Origin: Euperipatoides rowelli
Lineage: Eukaryota; Onychophora; Udeonychophora; Euonychophora; Peripatopsidae
Length of the DNA: 17,161 bases
Direction: 5' to 3' (one strand)
Assembly: GCA_003024985.2 (NCBI GenBank)
Contig: PXIH01S0020234.1
Part shown: in pieces, positions 9,611 through 16,675 of the stretch
Layout of the letters: the number at the start of each line of letters is the position of its first letter
Numbering within the stretch: the first letter of the stretch is position 1
Program-made: the position numbers and the translations under genes
Notes under the pieces: generated by a model
Told to the model about the DNA's origin: nothing
The model's input: only the letters and a program-made list of their open reading frames with translations
Databases searched by the model: none

Positions 9611-9662
9611 TTCAAAAGATTATTTATTAACTAAATAAATAGTTAATAAATATTCTTTTGAA
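9611..9662. repeat. Near-perfect 52-bp palindrome, 23-base arms and 6-base loop
   Basis: Bases 9611-9633 (from TTCAAAAGATT to TTAACTA) pair with 9640-9662 (from TAGTTAATAAA to TCTTTTGAA) at 22 of 23 positions, leaving the loop AATAAA. This is far longer than chance palindromes expected even in AT-rich DNA. It could extrude as a cruciform or, if transcribed in the intron, form an RNA hairpin. Confidence 0.88.
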
Positions 9663-9767
9663 ATATTATTATTATAATCAGCTGTTATTATAATATTTTG
9701 TTTGTTTACCAATTGAGAAAAAAATTATATAAGTTAAGCATAATCATGAAAAATATTAGTAAATGCT

Positions 9768-9787
9768 TATACTGTATATACAGTATA
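9768..9787. repeat. Perfect 20-bp palindrome
   Basis: TATACTGTATATACAGTATA is its own reverse complement with no spacer. It is the cleanest of many TACTGTA/TACAGTA occurrences across the introns, for example at about 1034, 2052, 5245, 8580 and 10017. Confidence 0.9.
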
Positions 9788-10166
9788 TAAGGCAAAGAAC
9801 ATTAATCTGGGTCATTCAAAAACGTTATATGAAGCGTGTGGCAATTAATTATTTATGTAAATACGGATTAACACTATTTGGATTTCATTAAACCGGGGAT
9901 CTGGTGTACATGCAACATTTAAAGCCAGCACTTGTGGGTAAATTGATATGAGTTAATGCAGTGAAGTTAAAGAAGATTTTTTTTGTTAAAGAATCAATAA
10001 TTTAAATAAGCTATATACTGTACATCTAAATATTATTACATCGTTTTATACATAAATAATATATTGCCTTCTTAATTAAGAAGACCATGAAAGATTATTA
10101 AGAATTAAACTCTGTAAGGATATTGTTAAAATTCATTGTTAAACATTTATTTTTATTTGTTTTAAG

Positions 10167-10300
10167 CAAAATTTTCTCAGTTGATTTTGATAAGTGATCA
10201 ATCGATTCGGAATAATGTAAATACTGTAAAAATTGATTTTGGCATTGCATCTATGAAGAAAAGCAGACAACAATTACTGATGCTAAAGAATGTTAGTCCA
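10167..10300 (+). CDS. Exon E of the ciliary MSP/ASH-domain protein
   Basis: Exon of 134 bases between acceptor TGTTTTAAG (ends 10166) and donor CCA|GTAAGT (intron from 10301). The two first bases complete an alanine codon with exon D. Then 44 codons follow without a stop, ending in phase 0. A better-looking acceptor, TTCTCAG, ends at 10180, but using it would break the phase set by exon D, so 10167 is preferred. The peptide contains NTVKIDFGIASMKKS and QQLLMLKNVSP, the opening strands of the next MSP/ASH domain. Its D-F-G lies about 111 residues after that of exon B, a normal repeat length. The gene continues to the right. No further exon was found in the window. Confidence 0.82.
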
Positions 10301-12043
10301 GTAAGTTATTTACTACTATATAGTAATATAAATACCATTATTTATTGGTTCATTTTGAAGTATATTATACATTGATTAATTTTTTTTATTAAATATTTAT
10401 TTAGTATTAGCAATTAATGAAATATTCTACTTCACTTTTGTTTCTTGTAATTTTTTTAAGAATCTTTCAATTTGGGGCTTATTAGCTTTTAAGCATGTTT
10501 TTTAAAAATTATTTGCATAGAATTTTTTGTGGGATGCAGGATGAGAGCCAGCATAAATTCTAATCTTTTCAAAATTCTTCAGAAAAAAATACCTTTTGCT
10601 TTTATTGTGTGTTATGAAGGAAAATATATTCATATCTAAGGAAATGTGACATTTACAAGTATGTATGCCTTCTAACAAAAATGTAAAATCTTTTTTTTTT
10701 TTCTGAATTGGTATTGTTCTCATTTTTAATTTATTTTTAATTTTTTGTTTAAATTTTATATAATGGTATGATGAAATATGTACTTTGATGCAGTATATTT
10801 TACTCNTGGACTGATAGAAAAATTCTTGTTCATTATTAATTAAAAACTTAATATATTTACACATACATATTTTATCAAACTTTTAATTTGATTATTGAGA
10901 CATTGTCTAGCATAAAATAAAATTGTAATAGAAGAAAGGAATGAGTCATGTAAACATTTAAAAGTTTAGCTCAGAAATCATATTCCTGAGCTAAACTAAA
11001 TTAATTTAAAATTTTATGTAGCATAAATTTAATGCTAATTAATATTAATTAATTTGTCATAAATATTCCAATTTTAAGTGATGAGAAAATTACTTTAACA
11101 TCATGTAGTAGAAATTCACATATTAATAAAGCAAAAACTTGGAAACGGGTCAAAATTAAGGAGAACAAAATGACAATACAAGTCCTTTTTTAAGCTAAAT
11201 GAAGGACATCTAAGCCAATAGAAAAACCAAAGGAGGAACAGATCCAGATTTCTCTGGAGAAGCGATTCCCTTTAATATTGATGGGTACCTTACTCCAAGT
11301 TGCCAAGTAATATTTCAAATAAACATGTCTTGCTAAATTAAATTTTGTCTGTGTGTGAGACCCTCATTATTATTGTCAATGTGTTTTTCATTTGCTTAGG
11401 ATGGCCTTAGGTGAAAATGCATGAACAAGGGGTAGTAGCTAATTTAATCTATTCAAATTAGTGACAAATAAAGAAGTTATTCTTTCTCCTCTTAAACTCC
11501 TTGGGCAGCACCTGGCTGATATTTTATTAAAGTTAATTAAATTGGGTCCCCTTTTGAACTTTATTACATGTTGAAATCTAATCTCAAATAACAGAACTAA
11601 ATAATAACCAGCATATTGTAATGTGTAATTCCTTATCTTTAATTATCAGGTCTTATAGTCATTTATACTTATGAAGAACTTAGTTGTGTATGTATATTAA
11701 TTTATGCTTACACTGATCTGTTTGTAGTAAATCTATACTAAGATGTTGGTAATTAAATGGTTATTATGCTGGCCTAGTTTTATTGTGTTATGTGCTTATA
11801 TAATGAACAAATTTAGTAATAATGATTGTTTATCTGTGTATAAGTTATAATAAATAAAACATGACTTACCTCTGCAATAAATAATTGTCAGAATTTGTAA
11901 AGATGACTTACAGACGTTGGCAATTTTTACCTATGATAACCATTGTGATGTTGTAGACATACATATTTTTTATAATTCCAATAGTTGGTCTTAGAATAGA
12001 ATAGGGTTCAAAATTAGGGAGAGAGACATAGGGAGAGAAAACC
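10301..12043 (+). other. Start of the last intron seen; no exon found
   Basis: AT-rich sequence. 11130-11420 is less AT-rich, and short stretches of all three plus frames are open at about 11215-11320, but no acceptor-donor pair in the right phase and no family motif was found. It might be a degraded repeat or part of the retroelement's 5' LTR. A 120-codon minus-strand open frame at 10502-10864 is lysine-rich low-complexity sequence across T runs and is not called. Confidence 0.45.
10963..10997. repeat. Inverted repeat, 12-base perfect arms
   Basis: AGTTTAGCTCAG (10963-10974) is the exact reverse complement of CTGAGCTAAACT (10986-10997), with an 11-base loop. It lies in the last intron. No flanking duplication was seen. 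Confidence 0.85.
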
Positions 12044-12061
12044 TGGCGTCTGCGACAGCAT
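12044..12061 (+). promoter_or_regulatory. Primer-binding-site-like sequence (tRNA-Arg type)
   Basis: TGGCGTCTGCGACAGCAT begins with the obligatory TGG, the complement of a tRNA CCA end. It agrees at 14 of 18 positions with the complement of a metazoan arginine tRNA 3' end as I recall it (TGGCGACCGTGACAGGAT). It lies about 300 bases before the Gag start, where a gypsy primer site belongs, and marks the likely end of the 5' LTR. The mismatches fit the general decay. Confidence 0.5.
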
Positions 12062-12358
12062 TTTTAAATTTATTTGGCAATCTTCTGATGTGTAATTTGA
12101 ATAAATAAAAATATTTATTCAGTTATTTAACTTATTTCTTCAAGTTTGAATCTTGGGTTGGCGTCCACAATGTTTTAGAGAAAAAGATCATAATGTTTAT
12201 AATCGCCATGTTTGTTTTGATTTGTAATAGTAATCCCAAAGTAAATGAACAATATGTTTGATTGGATGAAGGCTATCACACACAGACAATAGCAGTTTTT
12301 TTTCATATTATAAACTTTTGAGAGATTTTTTTGTACTGTAATTTTTTAAAGAAGAAAA
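12062..12358 (+). other. Retroelement leader between primer site and Gag start
   Basis: About 300 bases without an open frame, AT-rich, ending in a purine-rich stretch AAAGAAGAAAA directly before the ATG at 12359. The spacing fits the untranslated leader of an LTR retroelement. Nothing else was recognised. Confidence 0.5.
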
Positions 12359-13424
12359 ATGGGTGAAAATCCAGATGTTCAAATGTTTGGAAACGAGCTT
12401 GGGTTACCGAGTGGGGAATCAGCAATTATTGATATAAATAATAAAGCAGTAGGCAAACCAGATATAGAAAGAGATGAATTTTTGCTAGAACTTAAAAAGA
12501 AAGACGAGGAGATTAGGTCACTACATGAAAGTTTATTTGACCAAGAGATCGTAATAAAATAAATTAATGCATTTTGGGGCAAATGAGATATGAATTTGTC
12601 AATTTAAACGAGCAGTTAAGAGACTCTACACCAATTGGGGTAGCTGAAAATACTGTGCCAATGATTAGCGATAGTTAATTTCTAGTATAAAGTAGGTTAG
12701 TACTGAAAAAGACTAGCTCTAAGCAAATTTTAAAGTCTGACTCAGTAAAACAAGATACTCTGCCTAGCTTTATTCCAGCAAGAGAAGTTAGGGTAGATAG
12801 CTCAAGTTCTAATCAGGAAAATAAAGCTCCCATAAATGTAATTTGCTAAATGCCAGAAGAGTGGCTAGCTTGGGGTAATTACGACTCCGCTGCTGAACTT
12901 TCTCCGTTCCAAATGTTGGAAGGTGATGTTTTGGGGATTGAGAGGTTCGTTACAGGTTTTAGATCGCTAATGAATCAATATAAATGACCAGAAGCTAAGG
13001 CGCGATTTGTTTTATAGAAAAAATGTTAGGTAAGGCTAAAGCGATTTATTTATTCGGCATGGGTAGTAGTCAGTTCGTAACAATGGAAGAGCGCCTGCAA
13101 AAGTTGGTAAAGCTCTTTTCATTACAAAAGGAAAAGGAGCAAACAAGAATTTTATTTAAGGCTTCTAGGCAAGCTCTGGACGAAAGCGCGCTAGCCTATA
13201 GACTTTGTTTGTTTGCCTTGGCTGAACCGTTTAGACCTCAGCCCAGTACTGATATGGAGGATTAGTATAAAATGATTCTAGATCAATACATAATAGGTCT
13301 TTTACCAAAAGTAGGCATGGCATTGATAAGGAGAGGTAGTGTAAAGTTGTATGAGGCTACAGAATTCTTTGAAGATTTTGAAAATAAGTTAAAGCTATAC
13401 CAGAATAACATAAAGACAATTAGT
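12359..13424 (+). pseudogene. Gag-like remnant (coiled-coil N-terminus and capsid-like region)
   Basis: Starts at the ATG at 12359 after a purine-rich leader. The first 67 codons (to 12562) end in a charged heptad-like stretch, ELKKKDEEIRSLHESL. The frame shifts by about 12583, where MRYEFVNLNEQLRD continues it. That frame then has stops at 12676, 12688, 12847, 12985 and 13015, and passes through MPEEWLAWGNYDSAAELS and VLGIERFVTGFRSL. A shift at the A run 13018-13023 leads into KAKAIYLFGMG and KLVKLFSLQKEKEQ, then one TAG at 13263 and DQYIIGLLPKVGMALIRRGS. The pattern F-x(n)-L-x-G-x-A, a tryptophan-rich start and a closing F-x-x-G-L-x-P fits a Ty3/gypsy capsid. No zinc knuckle is present; it would lie in the deleted part. 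Assignment rests on position and pattern, not on an alignment. Confidence 0.68.
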
Positions 13425-13880
13425 GTTGTGAATGTAGTAAAAAGAAAAAATACTTTGATTTCCTGGAATGATAAGGCTGAAATAGCATTTCAAATGTTAA
13501 AAAGCAAATTAATTAGCGCTCCGCTTTCATTCCCAAAGTTTAATAAACCTTTTGTGATCAAATTGGATGCTTCGCTTACATTTATTGGGGCTGTATTGGA
13601 ACAAGAAAACGATGGACTTTTACGACCCATTTCTTATGCAAGCCATCGTTTGAATCGTGTTGAAAGAAATTGTGCTGTGATTGAACGTGAGGCTTTGGCT
13701 ATTGTTTTTGCGCTTGAACATTTTAGGCATTTGACATTTGGAAATAAAGTTTTCTTGTTGATTGATCACAAACCGTTAAGTTATTTAATTGAATTAAAAG
13801 ATTCTAGTTCAAGGGTAGCTCGCTGGTTGATAAGTGTTCAACAAAATATATACAATTTGAACATATTCCAGATAGATTGA
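13425..13880 (+). pseudogene. Ty3/gypsy RT connection and RNase H remnant, fused in frame to Gag
   Basis: Same frame as the preceding Gag piece: the open frame is 13272-13880 (202 codons), and from about residue 55 it is Pol. SWNDKAEIAFQMLKSKL is the RT thumb/connection signature W-x(5)-A-F-x-x-L-K. PFVIKLDASLTFIGAVLEQ carries the first RNase H aspartate (residue 99). CAVIEREALAIVFALEHFR carries the acidic E-x-E (138/140). FLLIDHKPLSYL carries the D (165). The catalytic acidic set is therefore still present. The usual R-W-x-x-x-x-Q block ends the domain (residues 184-190), after which a frameshift leads to EHIPDRLNSFAAMV. Protease and the RT fingers and palm with Y-x-D-D are missing: the sequence passes directly from Gag to the thumb near 13420-13445. 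Confidence 0.9.
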
Positions 13881-14155
13881 ATAGTTTTGCAGCAATGGTG
13901 TAGAAGTTGGGGTTGTAACATGCGCAGTAGAAACCAATAAGTGTACGTTAACTACTGAGTTAGTTTTAGAAGAAAAAATATAGATGATTTTTGCTCAGAA
14001 ATCAGAGAAAAAATTAAAAATAATGAATTTAAAAATGAAGAATTTATTTTAGATGAATATCAGATAATTTTAAAGAAAGTGCAATTGGGAAGAAGTAGCT
14101 ACTCTGCCAATCGTACTTTAGTACCGACTTTGTGATTCAAGATGTACTTTATTAA
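13881..14155 (+). pseudogene. RNase H to integrase linker, multiply broken
   Basis: Short open stretches in shifting frames: VEVGVVTCAVETNKC with a stop near 13980, then DDFCSEIREKIKNNEF and ILDEYQIILKKVQLGR, ending in a TGA near 14132 and a TAA at 14153. This is the expected position of the poorly conserved linker between RNase H and the integrase zinc finger. No catalytic motif is expected here and none is seen. Confidence 0.6.
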
Positions 14156-14368
14156 TACCATGACAATATAATTAGTGGTCATTTTTCTTTGGACAAAACT
14201 TTTTATAAAGTAAAAAGAAATTTTACATGGAATTCAATTTTTACTGATATTAGAAACTATGTTTGTAGTTGTAAAAAGTGCCAGCGCAGAAATAGCGGCA
14301 AGTTAAAGGCACCTATACAGGCAGTTGAGCGCCACCTAGGTGTATGTCTAAATTGAGTTTAGATTTTT
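14156..14368 (+). pseudogene. Integrase N-terminal HHCC zinc-binding domain
   Basis: One frame is open from 14156 to the TGA at 14354. It reads YHDNIISGHFSLDKTFYKV, then RNFTWNSIFTDIRNYV and CSCKKCQRRN. The two histidines (codons at 14159 and 14177) and the C-x-x-C pair form the HHCC zinc finger of retroelement integrases. The H-x(5)-H spacing, followed by D-K-T and a W about 18 residues further on, is canonical. After the TGA the first catalytic aspartate appears in the +1 frame as LSLDFF (14353-14370). The original frame resumes at 14369 after the T run, so two small indels flank this aspartate. Confidence 0.9.
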
Positions 14369-14587
14369 TTAGGTCCTTTAAGCACTACACAAAGAAGGAA
14401 TAAATATATTATTACATATACAGACCACTTTTCACATATGACATTTGCTAGTGCATTACCTAGTGAAGAAGCTCATATAGCGAAGGATTATATGGACACG
14501 ATCTATACATGCTATGGTGGATCAAAACACATACTCTCAGATCGTGGACCTCAACTGGTAGGACATATTATGACATCTTTGCTCTAG
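14369..14587 (+). pseudogene. Integrase catalytic core, first part
   Basis: Open from 14369 to the TAG at 14585. It begins LGPLSTTQRRNKYIITYTD, the strand that follows the first DDE aspartate (itself displaced by a frameshift upstream), with the usual T-D-H-F-S segment. KHILSDRGPQLVGHIM carries the second catalytic aspartate in the standard S-D-x-G-x-x-F/L context. This is the RNase-H-like fold that would insert the element's cDNA into the genome. The frame breaks at MTSLL, and the domain continues in another frame overlapping at 14586. Confidence 0.9.
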
Positions 14588-15146
14588 ACTGGGCATTGAT
14601 AGGGTCCCGACCCAACCTTACAGGCCTCGCTCAAACGGAGTAATGGAAAGAATAAACGGTAAAATACTCATGTTACTGTCACACTATTGCAATAAAAATT
14701 ATACAGACTTCGATGTAATGCTCCCCTACTTAATGCAAGCAATTAACAACACTGTACATAGAAACACTCAGACTTAGCAGGTACCATTTTATATATTCCA
14801 TGGATTCCATCAGTATGATGTGTTTTCTGAATTTAATTGAAATGAAAATGAAGATGGTTTAGACAGAATAGGTCTAGTTGATTGTATAATGGAAAGGTTA
14901 AAAGCTGTTATATCTGAAATGTTTACAAATTTACATAATGCCTCAATTAATAATGCTAAAAGTAAAGATAGAGGGCACTACCTTTGTGAGTTTGAAATAG
15001 GTGAGTCTGTCTTGTTGGATGTTCCTAGTTATGCTGGCCATAACAGGAAATTAAATCCAAGATATACTGGTCCGTATACGGTAATTAGGAGAACTGGTCT
15101 TACTAATTACCATATTCAGGATATTAAAAAAAACAGATACTTTTAA
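14586..15146 (+). pseudogene. Integrase core end and C-terminal GPY/F-like module
   Basis: A single frame from 14586 to the TAA at 15144-15146, broken only by TAG 14775 and TGA 14838. It starts LGIDRVPTQPYRPRSNG and VMERINGKIL: the third catalytic residue is the glutamate in V-M-E-R-x-N. It then reads MLPYLMQAINNTVHRNTQ, the usual helix after the core. The section after 14889 ends in a basic-strand module, NRKLNPRYTGPYTVIRRTG and NYHIQDI. The pattern L-x-P-R-Y-x-G-P-Y-x-V is the GPY/F module of Ty3/gypsy integrases, thought to contact DNA or chromatin. The 8-A run at 15125-15132 then shifts the frame. Confidence 0.88.
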
Positions 15147-15157
15147 ACAGTTTACAT

Positions 15158-15553
15158 GTGGACAAGTTGAAATTGTACTATCCACGTACGTATATTGACA
15201 ATGAAATACAAGATGCATCTGTACCGATTTCGACTGATATTGAACGCGTTCATAATATTGAGCCTATTATAACTTCTCCAGCTGAAGAAGTTGATGTAAG
15301 TAGTAATGTGGATCAAGAAGAGGAAATAATTGTGATGGAGGATTGTCTAACCTCGCTAAATAATAGAACTGAAGTGATTGAGGCGCCAGAAGCGGAAATG
15401 GAGGAAATTGCAGGAACTAGTAGGTATTATCTTCGCTCTCTAGATCGACTTAACTCTAAAAAGAATTGTGCTCCAATGCCTAAGCCTATCGAGTCTGAGA
15501 ATGAGGATGGAACTCATGGGTATTTCTTAAGAAAATGTGTAATACAAATTTAA
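15158..15553 (+). pseudogene. Integrase C-terminal tail, acidic, with paired Y-[YF]-L-R motifs
   Basis: Open frame of 131 codons beginning with the conserved H-V-D-K-L-K-x-Y-Y segment that normally follows the GPY/F module without interruption. It is now displaced by the frameshift at the A run near 15130, so the apparent start at 15158 is not a real start. The middle is strongly acidic (AEEVDVSSNVDQEEEIIVME). The end carries two similar motifs, GTSRYYLRS and GTHGYFLRK, near residues 85-93 and 118-126. Tails with R-Y-x-L-R are common at the end of gypsy-type Pol. This is the best preserved part of the element, with no internal stop over nearly 400 bases. It ends in a TAA at 15551-15553; no env-like frame follows. 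Confidence 0.78.
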
Positions 15554-16338
15554 AAAGAAACAAACAAACTAGCTATGTAGGTAAAAAAAAAATTTTATTT
15601 TTTATTTTTTTTCTGGCCAGAAACTAAGTTTTTCAGAATTATTGTGTTACAGAACCATTTTTTTGAGAAAGTTTTAATTTATAAGACGTGTGGAATGTTT
15701 TTTTAGTATGCTTTACAAAAATATGATTACAGAATTAATCATTAAAAGTAATGTTTTTAAAAAAAATGAGATTACAAANTTATTTGTGACAATACAGTAT
15801 TACAAAGCTATGCGTTACAAAATGTATATTTCAGTAATGATAGTTTTAGACTCGCTTGAAAAAGTTACAAATGATTTTTATGACAATAATTTTATAAATA
15901 TTAAAATTGATATTACAGAGATTTTTTTACAAATATTAATACAGAGATCGTTAAAATGACAATTATTGTTAAGAAATAATAAGAAAACTTATTAAAGTGA
16001 TATTTTTAAGTTGAACAAATCATAAATAATATACTTGATAAAATATTGAGTATCAGATTAAGTTTACAATGTAAAACAAATACAATTAATTAGTTTTTGC
16101 AGAGTAATAAATGCGATATTAAGTATTGAAATACAAGGTGATTTTGAATAAAATTACAAATTTTCAAAATTTAAACAGGAAAAGTTTGAAATACAAATGA
16201 AGTTTAAACTTTACAAGGAATTTCATGGAAGTGTAGTAAATTTTAAATGATTTAAGTTTAAGAAAGATCGTGATTCTGGCAAAGAGAAAACAAATTTTAT
16301 ACTAGAACTTTATTAAGGTAAAATGTAATTTTTTTTTC
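15554..16338. other. AT-rich sequence rich in TTACARA words, no gene
   Basis: The segment from about 15640 to 16220 repeats words of the form TTACAAA/TTACAGA more than ten times. An 89-codon frame at 15690-15959 crosses them, starts at TTG and contains an ambiguous base. Its peptide has no family pattern. It could be the untranslated 3' part of the retroelement. No polypurine tract or LTR start could be fixed. Confidence 0.5.
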
Positions 16339-16675
16339 TCATGGCTGAGGCGGAGGTGGTCTCGGATCTACAAGTATGGCTCCGGGTACTGGATCGGTAG
16401 GAATAGTAGTGCTTCTTTGTGTAGAGATTCTTCTGTTTGGTAATGATGGGGATAGGTGGTTGAGTTAGGTTGATTGTGAAGAAAGTTGGTCAACTTCCAC
16501 TCCATGGGAATAATTTGGTCACCTCTGGAGTAAACATTGTTGGATGGGTGAGTTGTGGAAGTGGTAATAAAATTGGGCTTGGTATTTGTTCACTTAAATG
16601 ACTGATTATAAAAGTTTGTGAATCTCCATAACCATTAGTTGTTGACCTTGAAGATAAAATCTCTCCAAAAAACAG
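16339..16675 (-). pseudogene. Unidentified antisense Pro/Ser/Thr-rich protein end, broken
   Basis: This patch is clearly GC-richer than its flanks. On the minus strand one frame is open for 61 codons (16675-16493, including NGYGDSQTFIISHLSEQ and LPLPQLTHPTMFTPEV), then meets a TGA at 16490-16492 in an otherwise continuing frame. A different frame, 16464-16339, reads RRISTQRSTTIPTDPVPGA and ends VDPRPPPPQP with a TGA. An AATAAA follows on the same strand 25 bases beyond that stop (16314-16309). The simplest reading is the C-terminal end of one proline-rich protein with a stop and a frameshift. It could be a transposon ORF or the last exon of an old gene facing the ciliary gene. I recognise no family. 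Confidence 0.35.

Larger units (their letters stand above)
7078..10166 (+). other. Intron 4 (3.1 kb)
   Basis: No protein remnant could be read on either strand. 7140-7320 and 7690-8300 have fewer homopolymer runs and more C on the plus strand than the rest, which may mark old unidentified repeats. A 17-base direct repeat (8877-8893, 8895-8911) and several palindromes between 9514 and 9787 are listed separately. A 78-codon plus-strand open frame at 8330-8566 is hydrophobic low-complexity sequence and is not called as a gene. Confidence 0.6.
12044..15553 (+). mobile_element. Degenerate Ty3/gypsy-type LTR retroelement, internally deleted
   Basis: Gene order is primer-binding-like site, Gag, RNase H, integrase zinc finger, DDE core, GPY/F-like module and tail. 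This is the Ty3/gypsy order, with integrase after RNase H. Base composition from 12359 on is less AT-rich than the flanks. Protease and nearly all of RT are missing. At least eight in-frame stops and several frameshifts break the rest, so no protein can be made intact. The element has the same orientation as the ciliary gene and, if that gene continues rightward, lies in its intron. No LTR pair could be matched: the 5' LTR should end just before 12044, and no copy of that sequence was seen after 15553. The clade within Ty3/gypsy cannot be fixed by eye. Confidence 0.85.

Noticed and set aside
10167-10180. Alternative, stronger-looking acceptor TTCTCAG ending at 10180 for exon E
   Set aside because: Starting at 10181 gives phase 0, but exon D ends with one leftover base, so the frame would break. 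The acceptor ending at 10166 keeps the frame.
10502-10864. 120-codon minus-strand open frame
   Set aside because: Lysine runs come from T tracts on the plus strand, it contains an ambiguous base, and no domain is visible.
11130-11420. Possible further exon or transposon protein in a less AT-rich patch
   Set aside because: Short stretches of all three frames are open, none extends beyond about 35 codons, and no splice pair fits phase 0.
12379-12582. Minus-strand open frame of 67 codons
   Set aside because: It is the shadow of the Gag N-terminal frame on the other strand.
15690-15959. 89-codon plus-strand frame after the retroelement
   Set aside because: Begins at TTG, crosses an ambiguous base and the TTACARA words, and shows no env-like features (no signal peptide, cysteines or furin site).
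16420-16537. Small intron that could join the two antisense proline-rich frames
   Set aside because: A GT and AG pair exists on the minus strand, but the phases do not connect to the frame that ends in the proline run.
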